DNA of 64,000 nt, taken from assembly GCF_001373415.1 (NCBI RefSeq), contig NZ_CDSE01000007.1:233327-297326 (forward strand), given 5' to 3'. The notes below the pieces were generated by a model. It worked only from the letters and a program-made list of their open reading frames with translations, made no database searches and was not told where the DNA came from. Origin of the DNA: Paenibacillus dakarensis. GTDB taxonomy: Bacteria; Bacillota; Bacilli; Paenibacillales; Paenibacillaceae. Below are positions 27,507-35,896 of the stretch, one piece after another; positions within the stretch are counted from its first letter, which is position 1; every line of letters starts with the position of its first letter. A program made the translations under genes and the position numbers.

Positions 27507-28838
27507 ATGACAGATAGAAATAAGGCGAATGTTGAGCATATTCGCATCGGTATTATTGGCCCTGAAGTGATCGTGGACAAGATCATGAAGGTTATTGAGA
27601 CGTTTCCTTCCTTTGCTCCAGTGCCGCTCGTGTTCCGGAATGAGGACGAAGCTCCGCTTCTTGCAGAGCAAATCTGTAATGATGTGGAAGTGCTGATCCT
27701 TTCGGACCCGCTATCCTACCGCAAAGTAAAAGAGCATATGATGCTGGATATGCCTGTTCTTCATGTACCGATTACAGACGCCGGATTATATAAAGCACTC
27801 TTTTACGCGCAGCAAAAGGATAAGCTCAACGGTGGCATTTCCGTGGATACGCTGACTGAAGTCATGGTAAGACGGACGTTTAAGGATATGGATATTATGG
27901 ACATCAAGAGCATCATTTATGATGGTCCGGTTTATGCATCCACTACCGAGCTTGCCTCTTTTCACGAAAACAGCATGATTTCGGGTCAGAGCACTCTTGC
28001 ACTTACCGGTGTAGGGTCTGTTGCGCAGGAGCTGAGCCGCAGAGAGATTCCGAATGTATGGCTGCTTCCATCGGATCAGGATATCGTGGTCTCCTTGGAA
28101 AGAGCCCTGTTGTCTACCGCCTCACGCCGCAGCAAGGAAGGCCAGATTGTTGTAGGCATGATTAACGTGGATGACTTCGACAGACAAGCCCTGAAGCGGA
28201 ATAATGAGCATGAAGTACAGAAGCTGAAGCTGGATATCCACCGTATGGTGCTGGATTATGTAGAATCGCTGGACGGATATCTCAACCATATGGGCGGAGA
28301 TGAGTATTTGTTCTTTACAACGCGGGGGATCTTCGAGAGGGAATCCGGCGGATACAAGACGATACCTTTCGCGAAGGATATGAACAAGACGCATGGCATA
28401 TCGCTAAGTATCGGCATGGGCTTTGGACGTACGGCCAGCGCTGCCGGAACAAGTGCACGAATCGCTATGAGGAAAGCGAAGGAAGCAGGGGGGAATGCCT
28501 GTTTTATTGTTCGTGAGGATGGAACGCTGATTGGCCCGCTGGAGATGGCAGACCCTGTTCAGGAGGTGTTATCCTCAACCGATGCAGCTCTGATCAAACG
28601 TGCAGAAGATGCCGGGATGACAAGTGCTTATCTCAGTAAACTGTTGAACCAACGCGCCAGGTTCGGTAAATATGAATATAAAGTGCATGAGCTGGCAAAT
28701 CTGCTGGACATTACGGTTAGGAGCACGCATCGTTTGCTTCTGCACTGGATGGACAACGGCCTGGTAGAAATAACAGGGCTGGAGAAGGTTCCGCGCGGTA
28801 GACCAAGACAAATATTCCGATTTACTTTCCTGGAGTAA
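27507..28838 (+). CDS. GGDEF-like/winged-helix transcriptional regulator of unknown ligand
   Basis: A 443-residue soluble protein. Residues ~10-110 look like a Rossmann-type sensory domain reminiscent of PrpR_N (IRIGIIGPEVIVDKIMKVIE, VEVLILSDPLSY). A central region (~215-345) contains VVGMINVDDFDRQ, NHMGGDEYLFFT and LSIGMGFGRTASAAGTSARIAMRKAKE, the signature of a nucleotide-cyclase/GGDEF-fold domain with GGDEY in place of GGDEF. The last ~75 residues form a winged helix (VHELANLLDITVRSTHRLLLHWMDNGLVEI, RGRPRQIFRF). This domain order suggests a nucleotide-sensing regulator. It lies just upstream of, and probably controls, the catabolic operon beginning at 28960. I do not recognise a named family. 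Confidence 0.72.
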   Translation: MTDRNKANVEHIRIGIIGPEVIVDKIMKVIETFPSFAPVPLVFRNEDEAPLLAEQICNDVEVLILSDPLSYRKVKEHMMLDMPVLHVPITDAGLYKALFYAQQKDKLNGGISVDTLTEVMVRRTFKDMDIMDIKSIIYDGPVYASTTELASFHENSMISGQSTLALTGVGSVAQELSRREIPNVWLLPSDQDIVVSLERALLSTASRRSKEGQIVVGMINVDDFDRQALKRNNEHEVQKLKLDIHRMVLDYVESLDGYLNHMGGDEYLFFTTRGIFERESGGYKTIPFAKDMNKTHGISLSIGMGFGRTASAAGTSARIAMRKAKEAGGNACFIVREDGTLIGPLEMADPVQEVLSSTDAALIKRAEDAGMTSAYLSKLLNQRARFGKYEYKVHELANLLDITVRSTHRLLLHWMDNGLVEITGLEKVPRGRPRQIFRFTFLE

Positions 28839-28880
28839 GCTGCTTTAATCCACTCATTCATCCTTGTCTCTAACCCTCTA

Positions 28881-28930
28881 TTTAAAGACGATTTAAAGAT
28901 TTGTCTTTATATTTGTTCAGTCGTTATGAT
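28881..28930 (+). promoter_or_regulatory. Promoter with overlapping dyad, catabolic operon
   Basis: TTGTCT (28901-28906), 18-bp spacer, TATGAT (28925-28930). TAAAGAC (28883-28889) and GTCTTTA (28903-28909) form an inverted repeat over the -35, and TTTAAAGA also repeats directly with an 11-bp period (28881, 28892). A good candidate operator for the regulator encoded immediately upstream. Confidence 0.6.
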
Positions 28931-28959
28931 GAAGAGGAAACGTATTCCAAAGGAGATGA

Positions 28960-29982
28960 ATGGATATGAAGACTGTTGCGGAACTAGAAGCAAAGCTTGC
29001 AGAACCATCAGAACAATTAATTGCAGATTTGAGTTCCATCGAAGGAGATATTCTGATTCTAGGCGTTGGCGGAAAGATGGGTCCGAGTCTGGCCAGACTT
29101 GCTGCCAATGCTGTGAAAAAAGGTGGATTAAATAAACGAATTATTGGCGTATCACGGTTTTCGAATGAAGAAGCAAGACGTGAACTGGATGAGGCAGGAA
29201 TTGAGACTATTTCATGCGACCTGTTGAATGATGAAGAGCTCCAGAAGCTCCCGCATGTAGACAATGTAATCTATATGGCAGGGAATAAGTTCGGTACAAC
29301 CGGCAGAGAGCATTTTACATGGGCTATGAATTCATATCTCCCGGGCCGTGTTGCTGAGAAATATAAGAATTCCCGAATTGTCGTGTTCTCATCAGGGAAT
29401 GTGTATCCGTTTTCACCTGTTGGAAGCGGCGGTGTCAATGAATCGGTGTCGCCTGAGCCGCTGGGCGAATATGCTCAGTCTTGTCTTGGCAGAGAGCGCG
29501 TATTCGAATATTTCTCCCATCAGAATAAGACGCCAATGACGATCTACCGTTTGAATTATGCGATCGACATGCGCTATGGTGTACTTCTGGAGCTGGCTAA
29601 ATCCATCAATGAGGGACGTCCGATTGATCTGACCATGGGTCATGCGAATATTATATGGCAGGGAGATGCGAACGAGATGGCACTGCGCTGCCTGAAGCAT
29701 ACCAGCAACCCGCCGGAAATTATAAATATTACAGGTCCGGAGACGATGTCGATCCGCTGGGCTGCCCAGGAGCTGGCTAAACGGATGGATAAAGAGGTGC
29801 AATTTACGGGAGTTGAATCCGAAACGGCACTGCTGAACAATGCGACCAAATCACATCAGCTGTTCGGTTACCCGAAGGTATCCCTGCTGCAGATGATTGA
29901 CTGGACTGCAGAGTGGGTTATGGCGGGTGGAGACACCTGGAATAAGCCGACACATTTCCAAGAGAGAAAGGGGAAATTCTAA
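28960..29982 (+). CDS. NAD(P)-dependent epimerase/dehydratase (extended SDR-like)
   Basis: A 340-residue Rossmann enzyme. The cofactor loop is GVGGKMGPSLARL, a variant of GxxGxxG; VFSSGNVYPF holds the Ser region and the active-site pattern continues as GEYAQSCLGRE, where the usual YxxxK becomes YAQSC, so the catalytic Lys is apparently missing. That loss argues for altered chemistry. IINITGPETMSIR is a typical C-terminal epimerase block. Start ATG 28960 or 28966, with AAGGAG at 28950-28955. First gene of a five-gene operon; the next gene starts at the base after its stop. Confidence 0.85.
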   Translation: MDMKTVAELEAKLAEPSEQLIADLSSIEGDILILGVGGKMGPSLARLAANAVKKGGLNKRIIGVSRFSNEEARRELDEAGIETISCDLLNDEELQKLPHVDNVIYMAGNKFGTTGREHFTWAMNSYLPGRVAEKYKNSRIVVFSSGNVYPFSPVGSGGVNESVSPEPLGEYAQSCLGRERVFEYFSHQNKTPMTIYRLNYAIDMRYGVLLELAKSINEGRPIDLTMGHANIIWQGDANEMALRCLKHTSNPPEIINITGPETMSIRWAAQELAKRMDKEVQFTGVESETALLNNATKSHQLFGYPKVSLLQMIDWTAEWVMAGGDTWNKPTHFQERKGKF

Positions 29983-31053
29983 GTGAGCGGTACAAATCGA
30001 TTGTCGAACGAAAAAGCAAAGGCACTAGCTGAAGGTCTTGTTATTCCGGCACATCCGCTAGCCCTGAATGCGGAACGCAAGCTGGATGAGAGACGCCAGC
30101 GGGCGCTGACACGCTATTACGCAGCATCCGGCGCAGGCGGCATCGCGGTTGGTGTACACTCTACCCAGTTCGAAATTCGCGACAAAGGCGTGGACCTATA
30201 CGAGCCGGTACTGCGTATGGCAGCAGAAGAAATTCAGCGTGCTAAGCTTGATCGGCCGTTTATCATGGTAGCTGGTGTATGCGGGCCGACCGAACAAGCA
30301 GTGAATGAAGCTACGCTTGCCCTGGGACTGGGCTATGACGCTGCACTGCTCAGTATGGGCGGGCTTGCTGACTTAAGTGAGCAGGATATTCTGGAGAGAA
30401 CGAAGCGTATTGCTGAAATTATGCCGGTTATCGGGTTTTATCTGCAGCCTTCTGTAGGCGGTAAAATATTCAGCTTTGATTTCTGGCGTCAATTTGCCGA
30501 GATTCCGAATATTGTAGCGATCAAAATGGCACCATTTAACCGTTACCAGACAATTGATGTAGTGCGGGCAGTGTGCTATTCCAGCAGACGGGATGAAATT
30601 TCCCTTTATACGGGTAATGATGATAATATCATCAATGATCTGCTTACAACGTATCGCTTCAATGTAGATGGCCAGATCGTAGAGAAGCCGATTATTGGCG
30701 GCCTGCTCGGTCACTGGGCGGTGTGGACACGTAAAGCAGTGGAATTGCTGGAGGAAATCAAGCAGGTTCGCGGTGGCGGTGCCATTTCGCCGGACTGGCT
30801 GACCAGAAATGTTGAAGTTACCGATAGCAACGCAGCTTTCTTTGATCCGGCGCACCAGTTCCACGGTTGTATTCCGGGTATCCATGAGGTTCTTCGCCGG
30901 CAGGGCCTGTTAGAAGGCACATGGTGTCTGAATCCGAAGGAAACCTTATCTCCGGGGCAGTCTGAAGAAATAGATCGTGTGTATAGAGATTATCCTCATC
31001 TGAACGATGATGATTTTGTAAAAGAGCATTTGCAAGATTGGTTGGCTGAATAG
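29983..31053 (+). CDS. DapA-superfamily aldolase/lyase
   Basis: A 356-residue (beta/alpha)8 protein of the dihydrodipicolinate synthase/N-acetylneuraminate lyase type: IPAHPLALNAERKLDERRQRALTRYY near the N-terminus, GAGGIAVGVHSTQF, and IPNIVAIKMAPFNRY, whose Lys matches the Schiff-base position. It is longer than DapA (~290) and has a distinctive C-terminal ~60 residues (NPKETLSPGQSEEIDRVYRD). GTG start immediately after the previous stop, with AGAAAGGGGA upstream. Probably a class-I aldolase acting on a keto-acid of the imported compound; the substrate is unknown. Confidence 0.82.
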   Translation: MSGTNRLSNEKAKALAEGLVIPAHPLALNAERKLDERRQRALTRYYAASGAGGIAVGVHSTQFEIRDKGVDLYEPVLRMAAEEIQRAKLDRPFIMVAGVCGPTEQAVNEATLALGLGYDAALLSMGGLADLSEQDILERTKRIAEIMPVIGFYLQPSVGGKIFSFDFWRQFAEIPNIVAIKMAPFNRYQTIDVVRAVCYSSRRDEISLYTGNDDNIINDLLTTYRFNVDGQIVEKPIIGGLLGHWAVWTRKAVELLEEIKQVRGGGAISPDWLTRNVEVTDSNAAFFDPAHQFHGCIPGIHEVLRRQGLLEGTWCLNPKETLSPGQSEEIDRVYRDYPHLNDDDFVKEHLQDWLAE

Positions 31054-31099
31054 CCATATATCAAGTTAATGTAACAACAAGATGAACGGGGGAAACGCT

Positions 31100-31786
31100 A
31101 TGCGTTTTAAAGATGTGTTTTCAATAATTGGACCCAGTATGGTGGGTCCGTCCAGCTCACATACAGCGGGGGCTGTTCGAATAGGCAGGGCAGCCCGGCG
31201 CATTTTTGGAGCGTTTCCCGAAGAAGTGGAAATCGTGTTCTACGGTTCTTTTGCTGATACGTATCGTGGGCATGGTACGGATCTGGCGGTAGTTGGCGGT
31301 TTAATGGACTTTGCTACGGATGATATCCGTATCCGTAATTCCATCACCCTTGCGGAAGAGGCAGGGATGAAGCTGACTTTCAAGACAGCTCAGAATGCAG
31401 CCTTTCATCCCAATACAGTCCTGCTAAAGCTCAAAGATGAGAACGGGCGGGAGGATATTATCGTTGGCGCTTCGATCGGAGGCGGCAATGTTGAAATCCT
31501 GGGCGTGAATGGCTTTGATGTGAAATTTACGATGAACTATCCGGTTCTGATGGTGTTTCATCAAGACACACATGGAATGGTCGCTCATATCACCAAAATA
31601 TTACATGACGGCGGGGTCAACATTGGATATATGGATGTGGACCGAAAAGGCCGGGGTAGGGAAGCTGTAACGGTTGTGGAGACAGACGAGGCGGTGCCTC
31701 GTCTTCTCATGGAGCATATTCGGAACTTGGAGCACGTTCATCGGGTTGTATTTGCGGATTTGTCAGCAGAGGAGGGGGCAGAATGA
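31100..31786 (+). CDS. sdaAB: L-serine dehydratase, iron-sulfur-dependent, beta subunit
   Basis: A 228-residue subunit of the two-chain Fe-S serine dehydratase. Hallmarks: FSIIGPSMVGPSSSHTAGAVRIGRAAR at the N-terminus and a C-terminal ACT domain (LMVFHQDTHGMVAHITKILHDGGVNIGYMDVDR). Together with SdaAA it converts L-serine to pyruvate and ammonia. Start ATG 31100 with GGGGGAAA upstream. It overlaps sdaAA by ATGA. Its presence inside a sugar/aldolase operon is unusual and may mean serine or a serine-like acid is a pathway intermediate. Confidence 0.92.
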   Translation: MRFKDVFSIIGPSMVGPSSSHTAGAVRIGRAARRIFGAFPEEVEIVFYGSFADTYRGHGTDLAVVGGLMDFATDDIRIRNSITLAEEAGMKLTFKTAQNAAFHPNTVLLKLKDENGREDIIVGASIGGGNVEILGVNGFDVKFTMNYPVLMVFHQDTHGMVAHITKILHDGGVNIGYMDVDRKGRGREAVTVVETDEAVPRLLMEHIRNLEHVHRVVFADLSAEEGAE

Positions 31787-32727
31787 AGTTCTCTACACTA
31801 CAGCAGCTGATAGAATGCTGCCGTGAGGACGGGGTTACGATCGGCCAGTTAATGCTGAGTGAGCAGGCCAAGGAATCCGGAAAGAGCGAAGATGAAGTTT
31901 ATAAGCAGATGGCAGATTATTATAACATTATGAAAGAAGCTGTCCATCGCGGAATCCATGAGCCTGTTCCTTCCCGGAGCGGGCTTACTGGCGGTGACGC
32001 TGTACGTATTAGTGAGTATATGCAGAACGGCACAACCTCTCTCGGTACAGAAGCTTGTTCTGCGCTAGCCTATGCTCTGTCTGTATCTGAAGTTAATGCT
32101 TCAATGGGAAGAATTATCGCGACACCTACGGCTGGCTCGTGCGGCATTATTCCGGGCGTCTTCGTCAGCTCGCAGGAGAGATTCGGCTGGGATGATGAGC
32201 ATCTTGTGATGGGATTGTTCTGCGCAGGTGCGATCGGTTATGTCATCGCCAATAATTCGTTCATCTCCGGAGCTGAGGGCGGTTGTCAGGCCGAGGTCGG
32301 TTCAGCTATTGGGATGGCAGCAGGCGCACTTACGGAACTAAGAGGCGGGACACCGGAGCAGGCGGTTCATGCAGTTGGTCTCGCACTTAAGAATTCCCTG
32401 GGATTAATATGCGATCCAGTCGGAGGACTTGTGGAAATTCCGTGTATTGTCCGAAACGGATTTGGTGCCGTGACAGCACTGGCTGCAGCCGATATGGCGC
32501 TTGCCGGAGTCCGGAGTGCCATACCATCGGATGAAGTGGTTGGTGTTATGCTCGAGGTTGGAACGGCAATGCCTGCGAAGCATAGGGAAACCGCGAAAGG
32601 CGGACTTGCCCAGACGCCTACAGGAAAGAGGATTCTGAAGGAACTGTATGGTAAAGGAAGCAAGGCTGCAAAGGAAAAGAGTACTGAGGAAAAAAATGAA
32701 GCGAGCACCGATAAAAAGGAGGATTGA
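31783..32727 (+). CDS. sdaAA: L-serine dehydratase, iron-sulfur-dependent, alpha subunit
   Basis: A 314-residue catalytic subunit holding the [4Fe-4S] site. Conserved Cys occur in TAGSCGIIPG, EGGCQAEVG and GGLVEIPCIVRNGFG; RSGLTGGDAVRI is the substrate region. The C-terminus carries an extra ~25-residue Lys/Glu-rich tail (AAKEKSTEEKNEASTDKKED) beyond the usual length. Start ATG 31783 overlaps the beta-subunit stop by 4 bp, giving translational coupling and equal dose. Confidence 0.93.
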   Translation: MKFSTLQQLIECCREDGVTIGQLMLSEQAKESGKSEDEVYKQMADYYNIMKEAVHRGIHEPVPSRSGLTGGDAVRISEYMQNGTTSLGTEACSALAYALSVSEVNASMGRIIATPTAGSCGIIPGVFVSSQERFGWDDEHLVMGLFCAGAIGYVIANNSFISGAEGGCQAEVGSAIGMAAGALTELRGGTPEQAVHAVGLALKNSLGLICDPVGGLVEIPCIVRNGFGAVTALAAADMALAGVRSAIPSDEVVGVMLEVGTAMPAKHRETAKGGLAQTPTGKRILKELYGKGSKAAKEKSTEEKNEASTDKKED

Positions 32728-32732
32728 ACGAA

Positions 32733-33647
32733 GTGACCATTCTTCGAATTGGATTGATTGGACTGGATACCTCCCATTGTATCGCTTTTACAAGACTGCT
32801 GCATGATACGTCGGATGCTTATCATGTTCCGGGAGCGCGGGTGGTTGCGGCGTATCCGGGAGGTTCACCGGATTTTCATCTGAGTATCTCACGTGTAGAT
32901 GGATTTACGAACGATATCCAGCAAAAGTTCGGTGTTCAGATTATGGCCTCACCGGAAGAGGTGGCACAGCAGAGTGATGCTCTTATGCTGCTGGCTGCCG
33001 ATGGAAGGGTTCACCTGGAGCTGTTTCGCAGAATAGCTCCTTTTGGCAAGCCTGTATTTATTGATAAACCGCTCGCCCTCAATTCATCCGATGCGGAAGA
33101 GATTGGGAAGATTGCGGCAAGTCACGGTATTTCTGTCATGAGCTCGTCATCGCTTCGTTATGCGGTCAGTTTGATCGAGGAGCTTGGCCGGGAAGAGAAG
33201 GGAAAAGTGACAGGTGCTGATGTTCAGGGACCTATGGAGATTCAGCCTACTCAATCACGTTATTTCTGGTACGTCATTCATGCGGCAGAGATGCTTTACG
33301 CCATAATGGGCCCAGGCTGCAGGGAAGTGGCCGTAAGCTCGACGGAAGAACACGACCTGATAACGGGAACATGGGATGATGGACGGATTGGAACGGTGCG
33401 CGGCAACCGGGTTGGAAACAGCAAGTTTGGTGCCTTGATTCATCGCACAAGTGGAAGCGACTACATTGATGCCTCCAGCTCAGGTAAACCCTTTTATGCA
33501 GATCTTCTGGAACAGGTCCTCTTCATGTTTTCTACAGGTCAGACTGTCCTGCCATTTGAACAATCGGTAGAGGTCATTCGATTCCTGGAAGCGGTGGAGG
33601 AGAGTCTAGCAAGCGGAAAAAAGGTAAGCATGTTTGCAAATAGATAA
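32733..33647 (+). CDS. Gfo/Idh/MocA-family oxidoreductase
   Basis: A 304-residue NAD(P)-dependent sugar dehydrogenase-type protein: RIGLIGLDTSHCIAF replaces the usual GxGxxG loop, followed by VFIDKPLALNSSDAEEI, the EKP-like motif (DKP here). The HAAEM block lies where catalytic His residues usually occur. Start is GTG 32733, as AAGGAGG at 32716-32722 is 10 bp upstream; TTG 32724 would be too close. Last gene of the operon, ended by the hairpin at 33730. Likely oxidises or reduces a cyclic sugar or inositol-type substrate. Confidence 0.87.
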   Translation: MTILRIGLIGLDTSHCIAFTRLLHDTSDAYHVPGARVVAAYPGGSPDFHLSISRVDGFTNDIQQKFGVQIMASPEEVAQQSDALMLLAADGRVHLELFRRIAPFGKPVFIDKPLALNSSDAEEIGKIAASHGISVMSSSSLRYAVSLIEELGREEKGKVTGADVQGPMEIQPTQSRYFWYVIHAAEMLYAIMGPGCREVAVSSTEEHDLITGTWDDGRIGTVRGNRVGNSKFGALIHRTSGSDYIDASSSGKPFYADLLEQVLFMFSTGQTVLPFEQSVEVIRFLEAVEESLASGKKVSMFANR

Positions 33648-33729
33648 TCTTGATGAAACATCTTGTTTTACCTTTGCTTAATGAGGAAGCGTGAGACAGT
33701 ATATTGACTCGGAAAAATAAATAATTCAG

Positions 33730-33767
33730 GAGCGATTTCATGAAGGATTCGCTCTTCTTTTTTTCTC
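33730..33767 (+). terminator. Terminator of the 28960-33647 operon
   Basis: Arms GAGCGA (33730-33735) and TCGCTC (33749-33754) followed by TTCTTTTTTTC. Confidence 0.78.
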
Positions 33768-34168
33768 TATTTCTATCTCTTTAGCATTTTCTACATGCCA
33801 TAAACCCTTGATTTGTAAGGGTTTCTGGACTTCCAGGTGTAAATTGAGCCCTGAAATCACAGACGGGTGAAATTCCGTTGTTTACCAAATCTGAAAGCGC
33901 TTTTATCATGTGGGTGAGTAGAAATACTGAATTTGCAAGACCGGAATAAGACGTCTTGCACTTGATGAATTTCAATCTCGAATCAAGCAGGATCTTTCCA
34001 CTGGGGGGGAGGCATCTCGGTAAAATTCAAGAGATTCTATTAAAGAGGTTCTAGCTAAGTTTCATGAGTTGCTGAGTGTCGATTGAAATGATGGGGGTTC
34101 ATCAAGCTTTTTTTTTCAATTTCAAGGTTCACTACTTTAATATGTACGAACATGAGGGAGGAACAACA
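33768..34168 (+). promoter_or_regulatory. Long upstream region of the second importer, with cre-like site and dyads
   Basis: A 400-bp gene-free region. TGAAAGCGCTTTTA (33892-33905) matches the CcpA cre pattern, so glucose repression is likely. Two other dyads lie nearby: AAACCCTT/AAGGGTTT (33802-33824) and TGCAAGA/TCTTGCA (33934-33960), the latter a possible operator for the membrane AraC regulator encoded at 37795. No coding potential with a binding site was seen. Confidence 0.65.
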
Positions 34169-35791
34169 ATGTCAAAAAAATGGTTCAGTATGGCAATCGT
34201 TTTAACCATGTTTGCATCACTTCTCGCTGCTTGCGGCGGAGGCGGAGGAAGTAAAGAGCCTGCTCCTGAAGCAGGAGGCAACAGCACTACACCTAAAGAA
34301 AACACAGCACCTGCAGATCCGAATCAATATGGAGATACTGGCGGATTAACACTGCCGCTGGTTGACAAGCCAACAACAATTACTTGGATGGTGCCAAGCG
34401 ACAAGACAGATCTCAATGATTCGCTTATGGCAAAAGAAATAGAGAAGCGCACAGGCATTAAAGTTAATTTCCAGGCGTATTCGAAAGCTACCTACCAGGA
34501 TAAGTTGAGAGTTATTGTTGCTTCTGGTAAACTCCCGGACATCTTCCATGGTCTGAAGTCGAACGAATTGAAGAAAATCGGACAGCAAAAGGCAGTTGTA
34601 CCTATCAATGAATATGCCGATATGCTGCCGAACTTCAAAAAGCTGTATATGGAAGAGAACCCATGGGTTATTACCTCTTACGGCGATGAGAAGGGCAACT
34701 TGTATACCTGGCCGATTCATAACCTGAACCGTGACGTAAACCATGGCTTCATGTACCGTAAGGATGTATTTGATGAGCTGGGCATTAAAGAGTGGACAAA
34801 TACGGATGAATTCTACGAGGCATTGAAGAAGCTGAAAGAGAAGTATCCGAATTCCTACCCTTACGCTTCCAAGAATAAGGAATATATTTTCCGTGACTGG
34901 TCTTATGGCTGGGGAATTGGCGGTGCAAGTTATCCGGTTTATTACAATGAATCCGAGAAGCTGTGGAAATTTGCCAGCACTTCTCCAGAGCATAAAGATA
35001 TGCTGGACTTTATGAAGAAGCTTTACAATGAAGGTCTAATGGATCCGGAATTCCTGACAGATACACAGGAAAGCTGGACAGCTAAAATGACGACTGGCAA
35101 CAAGGCATTTGTTACTTGGGACTGGATCGGACGTCTGGATATGTTCTATAACCAGGTTAAGGACAGCAACCCTAATTTTGATTTGAGATATGCTAATCCG
35201 GTTGGTCCGACTGGCAATGGCGCAACACTTCCAAAAGTTGATGCAAACTTTGGTATCACTGTAGCTAACAAAGAAAATAAAGAAGCTGCTCTGAAGCTGC
35301 TTGACTATTTGACAAGTCCATCAGGTGCAACCCTGATCACAATGGGTGTTGAAGGCGAAACGTTCACGATGGAAAACGATAAGCCGGTTTATCCGGAATT
35401 GAAAGACGTTCCTTTGGTTGATATCAGTGTGCTGGAAGACAAATATGGCTTGTGGATTGAAGGTATGTATCTGAACCCTGACAGACGCAGTGTATATTAC
35501 AGCTTCACTGAGAAAGAGCAGGAAGCTCAAGACAAGCGCTTGAAGGCGAACAGCTTTGAGCCATTGGATCCGGTATTGAACTTCACGGATGCTGAAACTG
35601 CGCAGCTGGCGGAACTTCAAGTGAATATTGAGAAAGCTGCAAATGAGTTCAATTCCAAGTACGTCCTGAACAAGAACTACGGAGACAAAGAGTGGGAAGC
35701 ATGGCAGAAGACAGCTGCAGCTCAAGGCTCCGAAAAAATGGTTGAAATCTTTAACGCTGCTCAAAAGCGCTTTGAAGAAGCTTCCAAATAA
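34169..35791 (+). CDS. ABC transporter substrate-binding lipoprotein (LplA-like)
   Basis: A 540-residue large solute-binding protein. Lipobox LLAAC places lipidated Cys22, followed by a Gly-rich linker. Mature motifs TTITWMVPSD, LMAKEIEKRTGIKVNF, GKLPDIFHGL and FVTWDWIGRLDMFYNQ are typical of the ~550-residue LplA/YtcQ group in Paenibacillus. Start ATG 34169 is chosen for GGGAGG (34156-34161); the open frame back to 34076 is leader. Followed by a 28-bp hairpin and two LplB/YtcP-type permeases, so it feeds that importer; the ligand is unknown but oligo-uronides or glycan fragments are common for this group. Confidence 0.92.
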   Translation: MSKKWFSMAIVLTMFASLLAACGGGGGSKEPAPEAGGNSTTPKENTAPADPNQYGDTGGLTLPLVDKPTTITWMVPSDKTDLNDSLMAKEIEKRTGIKVNFQAYSKATYQDKLRVIVASGKLPDIFHGLKSNELKKIGQQKAVVPINEYADMLPNFKKLYMEENPWVITSYGDEKGNLYTWPIHNLNRDVNHGFMYRKDVFDELGIKEWTNTDEFYEALKKLKEKYPNSYPYASKNKEYIFRDWSYGWGIGGASYPVYYNESEKLWKFASTSPEHKDMLDFMKKLYNEGLMDPEFLTDTQESWTAKMTTGNKAFVTWDWIGRLDMFYNQVKDSNPNFDLRYANPVGPTGNGATLPKVDANFGITVANKENKEAALKLLDYLTSPSGATLITMGVEGETFTMENDKPVYPELKDVPLVDISVLEDKYGLWIEGMYLNPDRRSVYYSFTEKEQEAQDKRLKANSFEPLDPVLNFTDAETAQLAELQVNIEKAANEFNSKYVLNKNYGDKEWEAWQKTAAAQGSEKMVEIFNAAQKRFEEASK

Positions 35792-35844
35792 TTAGTCATT
35801 ACCAAGTCTGTTAATCATTTTAAAAAGGCAATTATTGGATGATG

Positions 35845-35872
35845 GCAGCATTCGGTTTAAACCGGATGCTGC
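35845..35872 (+). terminator. Stem-loop between binding protein and permease genes
   Basis: Arms GCAGCATTCGGTTT and AAACCGGATGCTGC (one G-T wobble), no T-run. Likely stabilises the 3' end of the lipoprotein mRNA rather than fully terminating. Confidence 0.75.
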
Positions 35873-35896
35873 TCCTCATCTAAAGGAGGAAACATC

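Noticed and set aside
33802..33824. AAACCCTT/AAGGGTTT hairpin as a recombination attachment site
   Set aside because: No integrase gene or mobile element nearby; kept only as a dyad in the leader region.
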